From JAQBVV01 sp965249205 (GTDB lineage: Bacteria > Acidobacteriota > Vicinamibacteria > Vicinamibacterales > UBA2999): 64,000 nucleotides of DNA. The stretch lies in the NCBI GenBank assembly GCA_965249205.1, contig CBDFLL010000006.1:806001-870000 (forward strand). Direction: 5' to 3'. The notes under the pieces are model-generated. The model was not told where the DNA came from. It did not search any database and saw only the letters and a list, made by a program, of their open reading frames with translations. Below are positions 16,341 to 25,370 of this stretch, in pieces. Position numbers and translations under genes: made by a program. Each line of letters begins with the position of its first letter. Within the stretch, counting starts at the first letter, position 1.

Positions 16341-18308
16341 CTATTCTACGCCGGGTGGGGCCTGCTCGGCGGACACGCTGGTGCCCAGCGACCGGGTCCG
16401 GACCTCTTCTCGTGTGGTCTCGGCGAATTCCTGAACCGGCCTGGCCCCGAGGTCGCCCAGCGATCGGCTGCGGACCGACACGGTGCCGTCGGCCGCTTCC
16501 CGGTCTCCGATCACGAGCATATAGGGGACCTTCTGCAGTTGAGCCTCTCGGATTTTATAGCCAATTTTCTCCTGGCGCTGGTCCAGTTCGACCCTGAGCC
16601 CCGCTGCGTCCAGTTGGTCGCGCACCGCGCCAGCATATGCCGCGTGACGGTCGGCGATTGGCAACACGACCGCCTGCACCGGCGCCAGCCAGAGAGGCCA
16701 CGCACCAGCGAAGTGCTCGATCAGGAGCGCGATAAACCGCTCGAAGCTCCCGAAGATCGCGCGATGAATGATCACGGGGCGGTGCTCGGCGTTGTCCGGC
16801 CCGACGTAGGTCAGGTCGAATCGCTCCGCCTGCATATAGTCGAGCTGGATGGTCGCGCACTGCCACTGGCGCCCGATCGCGTCAGTCACGTCGAAGTCGA
16901 TCTTGGGACCATAGAACGCACCGTCGCCCTCGTTAATCGTGTAGCGCGCGCCCGCCGCATCCAGAGCCCGCTTCAGATCAGCCTCCGCTCTGTCCCACGT
17001 CTCGACGGTTCCGAGAAACTCCGGAGGGCGGGTCGAGAGCTTCATCTCCGGCGTCATGCCGAAGTCGCCATAGACCCGCGTGACCAGCCGAAGCAGGCGT
17101 TCGACCTCCTCGGCGATCTGCGACTCCATGACAAAGCAATGGGCATCGTCCTGGCTGAACTGGCGCACTCGCGTCAGGCCCGACAGGACGCCGGACGCCT
17201 CGTTGCGATGGAGCGGCGTCTGCTCGTGGAGACGCAACGGGAGCTCGCGATAACTTCTGACCTCGCTGGCGTACATCAGAAAATGCCCGGGACAGTTCAT
17301 GGCCTTCAGTCCGAGTTGCTCGCCTTCGCTGTCGACCAGGAACATGTTCTCGCGGTAGTGCTGCCAGTGCCCGGAGGTTTCCCAGAGCGCCTTGTTGAAC
17401 ACGATGGGGGCCTTGACCTCTTCGTAGCCTGCCGGGGCCAGCACCTCGCGCATGTAGTCGGTCAGCGTGTTGTACAGCGTCGTGCCCTTCGCGAGCCAGA
17501 ACGTGGCGCCAGGTGCCCAGGCGTGAAACATGAACAGCTTCTGATCGCGACCGATCTTGCGGTGGTCGCGCTTCTTCGCCTCCTCCAGGCGGTGGAGGTG
17601 CGCCTGCAGCTCCTTCTCGGCAACGAAGGCCGTGCCGTAGATTCGCTGCATCGGCTGGTTGCGCGCGTCGCCCTTCCAGTAGGCGTTGGAAGTGCTCAGC
17701 AGCTTGAACGCCTTGAGCTTGCCCGTCGAGGGCACGTGCGGCCCCGTACAGAAATCGACGAACGTGTCTCGATCCTTGATGGTGTAACAGGACACTTCGT
17801 CCTGACCTTCTGTCTTCTCGTCGATCAGCTGCACTTTGAGCGGCTCGCCGCGATTCCCGAAAAACTGCTTCGCCTCCTCGCGCGGCCAGATCTGTCGTTC
17901 GTACGGGAGATTTTGCTGAGCGAGTTCGCGCATCTTTTTTTCAATCGCGTCAAGATCCTCTGGCACAAACGGACGGGGCACGATGAAGTCGTAGTAGAAG
18001 CCGTCCTCAATGGCGGGTCCGATGCCGCACTGCACGTCCGGAAACAGATTCGTGACCGCGGCTGCCATCAGGTGTGCGGTGCTGTGTCGGTACAGGCCGA
18101 GCGCTTCCGGACTGTCGGGCGTCACCACCCGGACGCTCGCGTCATGTTCGAGCGGAAACGACAGATCGACGAGGCGATCGTCCACCACTCCTGCCACGGC
18201 CGCCTTGGCGAGTCGTGGCGAGATCGCGGCGGCGACGTCATGCACCGACGTGCCTGGCGGCACGGCACGGTTCGATCCGTCCGGAAGCGTAATGGAGACG
18301 TCACTCAT
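16341..18308 (-). CDS. thrS: Threonyl-tRNA synthetase
   Basis: 655 residues with the full bacterial architecture: TGS domain (1-65), editing/SAD domain with the HSTAH metal motif (about 75-79), class II catalytic core with the zinc Cys in MNCPGH, motif 2 region RNEASGVLSGLTRVRQF, motif 3 GSFERFIALLIEH, and an anticodon-binding domain to the end. It charges tRNA-Thr. It stands at the head of the thrS-infC-rpmI-rplT-pheS-pheT order and 69 bp downstream of the tRNA-Val gene. Confidence 0.96.
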   Translation of the reverse strand: MSDVSITLPDGSNRAVPPGTSVHDVAAAISPRLAKAAVAGVVDDRLVDLSFPLEHDASVRVVTPDSPEALGLYRHSTAHLMAAAVTNLFPDVQCGIGPAIEDGFYYDFIVPRPFVPEDLDAIEKKMRELAQQNLPYERQIWPREEAKQFFGNRGEPLKVQLIDEKTEGQDEVSCYTIKDRDTFVDFCTGPHVPSTGKLKAFKLLSTSNAYWKGDARNQPMQRIYGTAFVAEKELQAHLHRLEEAKKRDHRKIGRDQKLFMFHAWAPGATFWLAKGTTLYNTLTDYMREVLAPAGYEEVKAPIVFNKALWETSGHWQHYRENMFLVDSEGEQLGLKAMNCPGHFLMYASEVRSYRELPLRLHEQTPLHRNEASGVLSGLTRVRQFSQDDAHCFVMESQIAEEVERLLRLVTRVYGDFGMTPEMKLSTRPPEFLGTVETWDRAEADLKRALDAAGARYTINEGDGAFYGPKIDFDVTDAIGRQWQCATIQLDYMQAERFDLTYVGPDNAEHRPVIIHRAIFGSFERFIALLIEHFAGAWPLWLAPVQAVVLPIADRHAAYAGAVRDQLDAAGLRVELDQRQEKIGYKIREAQLQKVPYMLVIGDREAADGTVSVRSRSLGDLGARPVQEFAETTREEVRTRSLGTSVSAEQAPPGVE

Positions 18309-18377
18309 GAGAATGCCGGGATGTTGGGCCGAGGTCTACGAACTCGCGACAGAGATCGAGAGCTGAGATACGAAAAA

Positions 18378-18454
18378 TGGTAGGCGCGGGTGGACTCGAA
18401 CCACTGACCTCCTCCGTGTCAGGGAGGCGCTCTAACCAACTGAGCTACGCGCCT
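18378..18454 (-). tRNA. tRNA-Val (anticodon GAC)
   Basis: On the minus strand the acceptor AGGCGCG pairs with CGCGCCT, followed by A and an encoded CCA. The D-loop is TAGCTCAGTTGGTTAGAGC, the anticodon arm is CCTCC-CTGACAC-GGAGG with anticodon GAC (valine, codons GUC/GUU), and the T-loop is TTCGAGT. All four arms are intact; 77 nt. Confidence 0.95.
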
Positions 18455-18540
18455 ATCTGTTGCAAAATCAGACGCTAACGACCCCCCAGTATAACAAACT
18501 CGGGAGGGCCACCAGGAGGCGCCAGGCTCGCGAAAGGAGG

Positions 18541-18562
18541 AAGGCGCACGGCGGTGCGCCTT
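18541..18562 (-). terminator. Rho-independent-like terminator of the HU gene
   Basis: AAGGCGCAC and GTGCGCCTT form a perfect 9-bp stem with a 4-base loop, 16 bp after the HU stop; on the minus strand it is followed by CCTCCTTTCG, a moderately T-rich tail. Confidence 0.6.
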
Positions 18563-18578
18563 CGAATGTGGGTGTGCG

Positions 18579-18851
18579 TTAGCGGACGGTCTGCTTCAGC
18601 GCCTTGCCTGCCGTAAACTTCACGACCCGCCGCTTTGAAATCTTGATCGGTGCACCGGTCTGTGGGTTGCGCGCGGTCCGTGCTTTCCGTTGCGATGTTT
18701 TGAAGGTGCCGAAGCCCACGAACGTCACCGGGTCACCCTTCTTCAGCGACTTCGTGATGCCCTCGAGCAACGAGGCGACAGCGGCGGCCGCTCCAGCTTT
18801 CGAGGTGCCGGTGTCTTTGGCAATCTTTGCAATCAACTCTTGCTTGTTCAT
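18579..18851 (-). CDS. HU-family histone-like DNA-binding protein
   Basis: 90 residues, the standard HU length. It has MNKQELIAKIAKDTG, the beta-arm signature GFGTFKTSQRKARTARNPQTG and KISKRRVVKFTAGKALK. HU dimers bend and compact DNA. A GGAGAG-like ribosome site precedes the ATG. A terminator hairpin lies just downstream, so it is probably its own transcription unit ahead of tRNA-Val. Confidence 0.95.
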   Translation of the reverse strand: MNKQELIAKIAKDTGTSKAGAAAAVASLLEGITKSLKKGDPVTFVGFGTFKTSQRKARTARNPQTGAPIKISKRRVVKFTAGKALKQTVR

Positions 18852-18961
18852 GGACTCTCCTTGAGATGCACCAAGCGACCGACCGGAGCCGAGCGCGCAA
18901 TACGATGGTCGCGTGCGGTTATACGCCGCGGGTAGTGAGGTGTCAAGAGGACACGACCGAT

Positions 18962-20128
18962 TCAGGCGGCGCGGCGGGCGGCGAGATGCTCGAGCGCGCG
19001 CTGCAGCGTTTCGTCTGGCGCTGGAGCGTCATCGCCGAACTCGACTTCCGGCTGCTCGACATTGACGTCAGGCGTGAGTCCCGTTTCATGAATGGGATCG
19101 CCAGTGGGCGTGAGGTAACGGAGATAGGTGAGCCACAGCCCGCTCTGGTCCGGCAGCTTGACGAGACGCTGACGAGAGGCGCGCCCGAGTGTGTTTGTGC
19201 CGATCAGCTCGGCGCGATCGTTGCCATCGAGCGCGGCGGCGAACACTTCCGCCGCGCCCGCTGTGCCGCTGTCGACCAGGAGCGCCAATGGCGCGGTGAT
19301 CGCGCCGTCGGACGGTTCGCCGACGATCGGCTCACGGGCATCCTCGCGGCCGAGACGGATCGCGAGCGTGGCACCCTTCACAAACAGGCGCGCGGCGGCG
19401 ACGCCGTCGTCCAGATCTCCCATCGACGTGCCGCGCAGGTCGATGATGTACCCTGCCGCGCCGCGCCCGGCCATTACGCTGATCGTCTGCTCAAGTCGGG
19501 ATGCGGAATCGGCGGAAAACTGCACGACCCGGATGTACCCGGTCGTGGTATCAGCCATTCGGGACGTGAGGTCATCTCCCGTCGTCGCCTTTCGCACGAG
19601 ATCCACGACATGGGGATCGGCAGCATTGCCGCGGATGATCAGCAGTGACACGGTCGTTCCAGCCGCCCCGCGGAGCAGGCGCTCGCCTTCATACGCCGAC
19701 ATGTCGCGAGTGGGCCGGTTGTTGATGGCGCGAATAAAGTCGCCGGCGCGAATGCCGGCCCTGGCGGCGGGTGAGTCGTCGCGGGCGGACACGACACGTA
19801 GGTAGTACTGCCGCGTCAGATCGACTCCGATCCCCGCAGGACCACCGGGATCGTTGGCCTCGCGACTGCTCACCAGTTCGGGCGTCAGATACGCGCTCTC
19901 AGGGTCGAGCCCATCTGCCAGCCCCTTCATCGCGCCCTTCATGGCCTCGCTGACGTCGACCGGTTCCACGTAGTTGCTAAGAACCAGCGAGACGACATCT
20001 TCGAATATTTGCAGACCCTGGTAGGTGCCGTCCTTCGCCAGCGCCCGGCTGAGGTAGCCGCCGATGAACGCGAACGCAATGATGGGCGTCGAAATCGCCA
20101 GGACAATCGTGCGGCTGCGAGATGTCAT
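18962..20128 (-). CDS. S41-family (CtpA/Prc-like) protease homologue with both catalytic residues replaced
   Basis: 388 residues: N-terminal membrane anchor (about 7-28), a PDZ domain (about 95-180; AARAGIRAGDFI) and the tail-specific protease fold. In active S41 enzymes the nucleophile Ser is in (S/T)ASA(A/S)E and the general-base Lys follows 25 residues later in TFGKG. Here the matching text is TAGAAEV (Gly at 291) and TLGRAS (Arg at 316), exactly 25 residues apart, so both catalytic residues are lost. It is expected to bind but not cut protein C-termini. It follows an EnvC-like gene on the same strand, a frequent neighbour pair, so a scaffold role in wall hydrolase control is plausible. 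Confidence 0.85.
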   Translation of the reverse strand: MTSRSRTIVLAISTPIIAFAFIGGYLSRALAKDGTYQGLQIFEDVVSLVLSNYVEPVDVSEAMKGAMKGLADGLDPESAYLTPELVSSREANDPGGPAGIGVDLTRQYYLRVVSARDDSPAARAGIRAGDFIRAINNRPTRDMSAYEGERLLRGAAGTTVSLLIIRGNAADPHVVDLVRKATTGDDLTSRMADTTTGYIRVVQFSADSASRLEQTISVMAGRGAAGYIIDLRGTSMGDLDDGVAAARLFVKGATLAIRLGREDAREPIVGEPSDGAITAPLALLVDSGTAGAAEVFAAALDGNDRAELIGTNTLGRASRQRLVKLPDQSGLWLTYLRYLTPTGDPIHETGLTPDVNVEQPEVEFGDDAPAPDETLQRALEHLAARRAA

Positions 20129-20211
20129 GCGTCGTGCCTTTTGAACCAGTTAGTTCCTGACGTGTGGCCATCGGCGCGTCCCGCCCAGAGGCCAGCCGCC
20201 GACGCTGGGTA

Positions 20212-21351
20212 TCAGCGCGGCTTCAGCCATTCTACGGGATCGACTGAACGGCCGTCGACACGGATTTCCAGGTAGAGGACAGCCGGGCCGGCAGGCGCCG
20301 CACCTACGCGTGCGATCTCTCTCCCGCTCTCGACCGCGTCACCTCGACTGACCGAGACCGCCTCGAGGTAGCCGTACAGCGTATAGGCGTCGGCACCGTG
20401 GTCGATGATGACCAGGTTACCGAAGCCGGTGAAGGTATCGGCAAACGAGACGGTCCCTGGATGGATCGCGCGGACCGGGGTGCCCTCGAGGGCTGCGATT
20501 TCGACTCCGTTGCTGATGGCCGAATCGCCAAGGCGGGCAGAAGGCTGTCCGAAGAGCGTGGACATGCGGCCGGCGACGGGCCAGTCAAGCGCACCACGAA
20601 ACGGCGCCAGCGGGACGGCAACCGACGACACGAGCCCGCCGGTCCCGAGGTTCGCCACCTGCTGTTGCAGTCGCTCGTACGCCAGTTGTAGTTCGCCGGC
20701 GAGCTGGGCGTTGAGATCGCGCCGGGCGTCGATCTGTTCCACCAGCGCGGTCCTGGCCGCGAGCGCCCGTGCGGCAGCGGCTTGCGCCTGCCGTGCGGCG
20801 GTCTCACTGGCCTGCATCACTGGTATCTCGGCGTCGAGTCGCTGGCGTTCCCGTCGCACCGCGTCGAGCGTTTCAACGTGTTCGGAGATGCGCTGCCGGT
20901 TCAGGCGCATCAGGGCCGAGACGGCCCGGGTTGCCCTGCCGAACTCTTTGCCTCCGTTGCCGCCAAGGATCAACTGGGCGTACCCGGCTCGTCCACGCTT
21001 GTAGATATCCACCAGTTGCGTCTGCAGGTCCGGGAGTTGCGCCACTCGCTGCGCTTCCAGTCGCGCGAGATCCTCGGTGGCCTGCGCGACCGCGGCTTGG
21101 CTTTCGGCCACAGCGGCCTCCGTCTGGCGCACACGCTCGACCTCGATCTGGCGGTCGATCTCAAGCTTCCGCAGGTCGCCAAGCAGGGTGCGCGCCTGGC
21201 CGACCAACTCATCGGCTTCGTTCTGCAGCGCGCGGATGCGATCGTTGACACGACGGGCCTCAGCCTCCGCGGGACTTCGGTCGGGCGCCTGGCCCGCGAG
21301 CCCCACGCTGAGCGTGACCACCATGACGACGGAGAACATGCGAGGAGTCAT
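20212..21351 (-). CDS. EnvC-like murein hydrolase activator (degenerate LytM domain)
   Basis: About 379 residues from the ATG at 21351. A signal peptide (residues 1-20), long coiled coils (about 25-245, for example RVRQTEAAVAESQAAVAQ) and a C-terminal LytM/M23 fold (about 265-378). The zinc ligands of active M23 peptidases are missing: the HxxxD block is SNGVEIAA, and the HxH block is YLEIR. That is the state of E. coli EnvC, which activates amidases instead of cutting itself. The frame is open farther upstream, but that part overlaps the divergent ruvX start and is not conserved-looking. It is followed by the S41 gene. Confidence 0.82.
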   Translation of the reverse strand: MTPRMFSVVMVVTLSVGLAGQAPDRSPAEAEARRVNDRIRALQNEADELVGQARTLLGDLRKLEIDRQIEVERVRQTEAAVAESQAAVAQATEDLARLEAQRVAQLPDLQTQLVDIYKRGRAGYAQLILGGNGGKEFGRATRAVSALMRLNRQRISEHVETLDAVRRERQRLDAEIPVMQASETAARQAQAAAARALAARTALVEQIDARRDLNAQLAGELQLAYERLQQQVANLGTGGLVSSVAVPLAPFRGALDWPVAGRMSTLFGQPSARLGDSAISNGVEIAALEGTPVRAIHPGTVSFADTFTGFGNLVIIDHGADAYTLYGYLEAVSVSRGDAVESGREIARVGAAPAGPAVLYLEIRVDGRSVDPVEWLKPR

Positions 21352-21378
21352 GTTGGAGAAGGATGAGAGAATTATACC

Positions 21379-21855
21379 GTGCGTATCGTTGGCTTCGATG
21401 TAGGAGACCGGCGGATTGGCGTGGCGATCAGCGACGCGAGTGGCACGCTTGCGCGGCCCGTAGGCCGGCTGTGCCCTGCGGATCTGCTGGGCGACGCGCC
21501 TCGGCTCGCAGCGGCCGAGATCAAACGTCTGGCGTCGGCGGAGGACGCGGAGGCGGACGGTGTGTCCGCCATCGTGGTCGGTCTGCCGCGGCATCTCGAT
21601 GGGTCGCCGAATCGCATGACGGCCCGCGTCACCACCTTTGCGGCAGAACTGGGACGCTTGACGGGGCTCCCAGTCACCCTACAGGATGAACGGCTCACGA
21701 GCCATGAAGCGGAGAGCCGACTTGCGACCACAGAGAAAGACTGGCGTGCGCGAAAGAAACGGCTGGATGAGGTCGCCGCGTCCATCATCCTGCAGGACTA
21801 CCTTGACGTTCGCCCCCGACGCCCCGTCCCGGCCGTCACCGATCCCGGGATGTAA
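21379..21855 (+). CDS. ruvX: Putative pre-16S rRNA nuclease / Holliday junction resolvase-like protein RuvX (YqgF)
   Basis: 158 residues, GTG start. RNase H-like fold with the first catalytic Asp in VGFDVGDRRIGVAISD, then VVGLPRHLDGSPN, a conserved Glu in VTLQDERLTSHEAE, and DEVAASIILQDYLD at the C-terminus with the last acidic residues. RuvX trims the 5' end of 16S rRNA in E. coli. It is divergent from the EnvC-like gene (27 bp between starts) and its stop overlaps the mltG start by one base. Confidence 0.9.
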   Translation: MRIVGFDVGDRRIGVAISDASGTLARPVGRLCPADLLGDAPRLAAAEIKRLASAEDAEADGVSAIVVGLPRHLDGSPNRMTARVTTFAAELGRLTGLPVTLQDERLTSHEAESRLATTEKDWRARKKRLDEVAASIILQDYLDVRPRRPVPAVTDPGM

Positions 21856-22880
21856 TGCGTAAGTTTGCGATTGCTGCGGGTTTGGTATTGCTCGTCCTGG
21901 CCGCCGGGGCCACCCTCGCCGGCGTTGCCGTGCGTGATCGCGTGTACGACCCGTATCGGGGATTCGCGGGTTCCGAACAATTCGTCGTGATCGCGCTCGG
22001 CACGGGGACGGGGGCCATTCGGCGCAGCCTCGTGGAGTCCGGCATTGTTCGCGACGAATTGACATTCCGGGCCGCTCTCTGGTGGACGGGCCGCGCGCTC
22101 GATTTGCAGGCTGGCGAGTACCGCTTCGACCGACCGCTCGGTGCCGTCGACGTCGTCGAACGCATCGCGAGCGGTGACGTCTTCACCCGTCCGATCACGT
22201 TTCCGGAGGGGCTGACGATCGAGGAGATGGCTGAGATTTTCGAGTCGCGAGGGTTCGGCGCGGCGGCGGACTTTGAGGCAGCGGCCGCGAATCCATCTCT
22301 GGTGCGGGCCGTCGATGACGAGGCCGTGGACTTAGAGGGGTACCTCTTTCCGGAAACCTACTCGCTTCCAAGGGACACGCCCGCGTCTCGTCTGGTCGCG
22401 ATGATGGTGGACCGTTTCCTCGCCACGTTTGTCGATCAGTGGCGGCGCGCCGCGGTGGAGCAGGGGCTGACCGTACGGCAAGTGGTGACCCTTGCGGCGC
22501 TCGTCGAGGAGGAGACAGGCGCCCCTGAGGAGCGGCCCGTTGTTGCGGCTGTGTATCGGAACCGACTCCGGATCGGCATGCTTCTTCAGGCAGATCCGAC
22601 CGTGGTGTATGCCATGCGCCTCGCTGGAACGTACGCCGGCAATATCCGGCGCACTGATTTGGCCATGGACTCCCCGTACAACACCTATCGGTACGCCGGT
22701 TTGCCCCCTGGCCCGATCGCCGCGCCGGGAGCGGCGGCGTTGGCGGCGGTACTCACGCCGGCGGACGTCAACTACCTGTACTTTGTCAGCCGCAATGACG
22801 GCACGCACGCGTTTGCCAGGACTCTTGCCGAGCACAATCGCAATGTCCGAGAGTTTCAGGTTCTGTATTTCCGTCGGTAG
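21855..22880 (+). CDS. mltG: Endolytic murein transglycosylase MltG
   Basis: 341 residues: one N-terminal transmembrane helix (about 5-26), a LysM-like region, and the YceG/MltG catalytic domain with PEGLTIEEMAEIF, LEGYLFPETYSLP, the catalytic Glu in AALVEEETG, LQADPTVVYAM, and SPYNTYRYAGLPPGPIAAPG near the C-terminus. MltG cuts nascent peptidoglycan strands in the inner-membrane outer face. The ruvX-mltG pair is a common bacterial arrangement. Confidence 0.94.
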   Translation: MRKFAIAAGLVLLVLAAGATLAGVAVRDRVYDPYRGFAGSEQFVVIALGTGTGAIRRSLVESGIVRDELTFRAALWWTGRALDLQAGEYRFDRPLGAVDVVERIASGDVFTRPITFPEGLTIEEMAEIFESRGFGAAADFEAAAANPSLVRAVDDEAVDLEGYLFPETYSLPRDTPASRLVAMMVDRFLATFVDQWRRAAVEQGLTVRQVVTLAALVEEETGAPEERPVVAAVYRNRLRIGMLLQADPTVVYAMRLAGTYAGNIRRTDLAMDSPYNTYRYAGLPPGPIAAPGAAALAAVLTPADVNYLYFVSRNDGTHAFARTLAEHNRNVREFQVLYFRR

Positions 22881-22936
22881 CACCACGACCTCAGTGCCCG
22901 TGCCGTCGGTACTGGCGGTATATTAGGGCTCCCGTT

Positions 22937-23416
22937 ATGGCGATGCTTCGTCTCACTCCTGTGATCCCAGGACCGAAGGTCCCCACGATCGAACTCGACG
23001 CCGGCGCGTCGATGACCGTTGGCCGAGGGCAGCAGGCGGAGGTGATCGTCGACGACTCTAGCCTGTCTCGTCTGCACGCGCGTCTGGCCGTGGATCAGGA
23101 CGGGCAGATCAGCGTGGACGACTTGGGCAGTACGAACGGCGTCTTCGTCAACGGCACCGAACAGCTGAGCGCGTACCTCATGGTGGGCGAAAGCGTGCGA
23201 TTCGGGCGCGTCGAATACCTCGTCGGTCACGGCGATGACAGCCAGCCTGGGGCGGACGCGCCGATCGCCTCGCAGACCATCATGCGGCGCATGACGCTGA
23301 GCGAGGCGCCGAAGGTGGATCGCCTGGTGCTCGAGGCGCTGCTTGCGACGAGTCGGGAAATGATGGCCTTCGAGGACCTGCCCGTTCTGCTCGAGCGAGT
23401 ACTAGCAGGCTGCTGA
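22937..23416 (+). pseudogene. FHA-domain protein truncated by an IS element
   Basis: The N-terminal 100 residues form a complete FHA domain: GRGQQAEVIV (Arg), SLSRLHARL (Ser and His) and STNGVFVNG (Asn), the phosphothreonine-binding set. After about residue 125 a helical region begins (LEALLATSREMMAF), as in FHA proteins that continue into GAF or other signalling domains. The frame runs into the IS and stops 4 codons inside. Beyond the IS the frame stays open (SDVAALYEIPETALSDL) for about 40 codons before a second rearrangement. The original protein was therefore longer; its output domain is gone. Confidence 0.75.
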
Positions 23417-24700
23417 AGAACCCGGGTGATCGGGCCGTTTTCTAAGGATCATGCGAGTCACCACCGACCGACAACGGTGCGCACGGCTGTGCGCTGGCCC
23501 CGATCAAGGGGCCGGCGACACGCGCGGCCGGTGATCAGGGACACCTCGCCTCCAGATTCCGCAGCCGGACCAAGTTATAGACCGTGGCGGCGAAGGTAAG
23601 CTGCCAATCCACGAGGGCGACACCGCGATGCCGGAGTTTGCGCAAGCCGCCGACGGTCTTCATCCAGCCAAAGACCTGTTCTACGAGTTTCCGTTTCCGC
23701 TGACTGACGTGATAGCCCGCATGCCGCGTGGTCCGGCCATCGATCGCACTCCAGCGGACCTTCTGAGCAACGTGGGGCGTGACGGCCCGGATACGGACAG
23801 CGGCCACAAAGCTTGCCACATCGTAGCCCTTGTCCGCCCCGACCGTGCTGCCCGGCGGCGCGCTGGCCTCCAGCAACAGCGCCGCTGCCTCGCGTTCGGC
23901 GGTCCCCGTCGCGTGAGTCGCGCAGACGTTGGCGACAAGTCCCTGTCGATTGTCCAGCAGCACGTGGCCCAGATACGCCAGCTTGGCTTCCTTCCCCTGG
24001 CCCTTCCGAGGCAGCATCGCCTCCGGATCGGTCGTCGACTGGTGCGTGTCGTTGCGCCGCCGCTCCCCGTGGAAGTTGACCGTGGGATTCCCGGGGTCAT
24101 CGGGCGGGTCGCTCTCCGCCGCGTCCCGGCACCGAAAGCTCTTCAGGCTGGCCCACGCTTCCAATTGGGTCCCATCCACAGTGAAGTGTTCGTCCGAGAG
24201 CAGCCCGGCCGCCCGCGCGTGGGCCTGCACCGCATCAAAGAAGGCGGCCGCGATATCGCCCGCCAGCAGCCGGTCGCGATTCTTGGTAAACGTGGTGGGA
24301 TGCCAAACCGGGTCGTCCAAATTCAAGCCCACGAACCAGCGGAACAGCAGGTTGTAATTGAGCTCTTCCATCAGCAGCCGCTCGCTCCGCACCGTGTAGA
24401 GCACCTGCAGCAACAACGCGCGCAGCAGCTGTTCCGGCGGGATCGACGGACGCCCTGTGTTGGCGTACAGGCCGGCGAACCTGCGCGACATCGTTCTCAG
24501 CGCTTCGTCCGTCAGCGCGCGAACCGCGCGGAGCGGATGGTCGGCTGGCACGCGCTGTTCCGGCGACAGGTAGCTGAACATGTGAGTGCTTTGCTCATCG
24601 TGTCCGCGCATGATGGGGCTCCCTTCAGCGGTGTTGGGAGCATGGTAGTACGCCGGGATCGATCTGTCGATCCCATTTCACGGAGTTTTTCAGCAGCCTG
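23406..24700 (-). mobile_element. IS5-type insertion sequence, copy 1
   Basis: A 1295-bp element with ends CAGGCTGCTGAA and TTCAGCAGCCTG, one transposase on the minus strand, nearly identical to the copies at 45919 and 52741. The left flank is CTAG and the right flank is CTAA. Both fit the YTAR target of the IS5 group, but they are not the identical 4-bp duplication expected from a simple insertion, which points to later recombination at this copy. Confidence 0.88.
23535..24611 (-). CDS. IS5-family transposase, copy 1
   Basis: 358 residues. DUF772-type N-terminal domain (RSERLLMEELNYNLLFRWF) followed by the DDE_Tnp catalytic region: the first Asp in DEHFTVDGTQLEAW, the second in GADKGYDV, and the Glu in EQVFGWMKTVGGL. 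It cuts and joins the IS ends. It differs from the other two copies at residue level by one conservative change (DIAAAFF here, DLAAAFF there), so the copies are recent. Confidence 0.92.
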   Translation of the reverse strand: MRGHDEQSTHMFSYLSPEQRVPADHPLRAVRALTDEALRTMSRRFAGLYANTGRPSIPPEQLLRALLLQVLYTVRSERLLMEELNYNLLFRWFVGLNLDDPVWHPTTFTKNRDRLLAGDIAAAFFDAVQAHARAAGLLSDEHFTVDGTQLEAWASLKSFRCRDAAESDPPDDPGNPTVNFHGERRRNDTHQSTTDPEAMLPRKGQGKEAKLAYLGHVLLDNRQGLVANVCATHATGTAEREAAALLLEASAPPGSTVGADKGYDVASFVAAVRIRAVTPHVAQKVRWSAIDGRTTRHAGYHVSQRKRKLVEQVFGWMKTVGGLRKLRHRGVALVDWQLTFAATVYNLVRLRNLEARCP

Positions 24701-24784
24701 CTAAGTGACGTGGCGGCACTTTACGAAATTCCGGAAACAGCGCTTAGCGATCTAATCTCCGACGTTCCGGTAGAGCCCGCGGAA

Positions 24785-25083
24785 GAGAATTCCAGGCTAC
24801 GGTTTCATGAAGGACGGCGGGGATCAGATCGACGGCAGTCGTGGCGTGGAGAATTCCAGGCTACGGTTTCATGAAGAGAAAACGTCATCGACAGCCATGT
24901 CGTATCTTTGTGCAGACCCACTTCGGCGAGACACGGCGGCGGTCCGCTGCGGTGGAACGACAACCCTAGCACCGCGCGCGCCCGCCGCCTCGTAGACCGC
25001 GATCGTGTCGTAGGCGGCGTCGGCTGTGACGCTTGAGATGTCGCCATCGACGGCGGGGATCAGATCGACGGCAGTCGTGGCGT
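24785..25083. repeat. Shuffled short direct repeats
   Basis: A 28-bp unit beginning GAGAATTCCAGGCTACGG occurs at 24785-24812 and 24849-24876. Between them a 35-bp unit beginning GACGGCGGGGATCAG (24813-24847) repeats a piece of the adjacent transposase gene (25049-25083). The pattern looks like template switching or repeated end-joining at the 3' edge of the broken IS5-family gene. Confidence 0.7.
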
Positions 25084-25370
25084 CGTCGACATGCGCATCG
25101 GTTAGGGCCTGCGCCACGATCACACCCGACCGGTCGACGCCGAGATGGAGCTTCTTCCATCCACGCTTGCCGTGTCCCCCGTGTTTCGCGGCGGCCCACG
25201 CGCCTTGGCCCACGATCGACAAGCCGGTGCTATCGACGATGAGATGGATGGGTCCCATAGCCGGGATACGACGGAGCATCACAGCGAGCGGCTGACTCCG
25301 CCGCGAGAGCGTCGTGTGGTCCGGCGCGTCCAGATCGGCGCCCATCAAAGCCAGGACCGACCGCAGGATC
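24869..25370 (-). pseudogene. IS5-family transposase fragment (different element from the intact copies)
   Basis: About 165 codons of a DDE transposase: LDAPDHTTLSRRS, then LIVDSTGLSIVGQG with the first catalytic Asp, GKRGWKKLHLGVD, and VTADAAYDT with the second Asp. The N-terminus is missing (the homology starts at about 25370, where a resolvase fragment on the other strand begins) and the C-terminus with the catalytic Glu is lost in the shuffled repeats. Non-functional. Confidence 0.75.

Noticed and set aside
23628..24704. Long open frame antisense to IS copy 1 (repeated opposite the other two copies)
   Set aside because: It is the exact shadow of the transposase, recurs with each copy, and has low-complexity Arg/Pro composition; a GC-rich shadow frame explains it.
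24785..24876. Possible CRISPR array from the repeated 28-bp unit
   Set aside because: Only two units, the spacer is a piece of a neighbouring transposase gene, and no cas genes are present.
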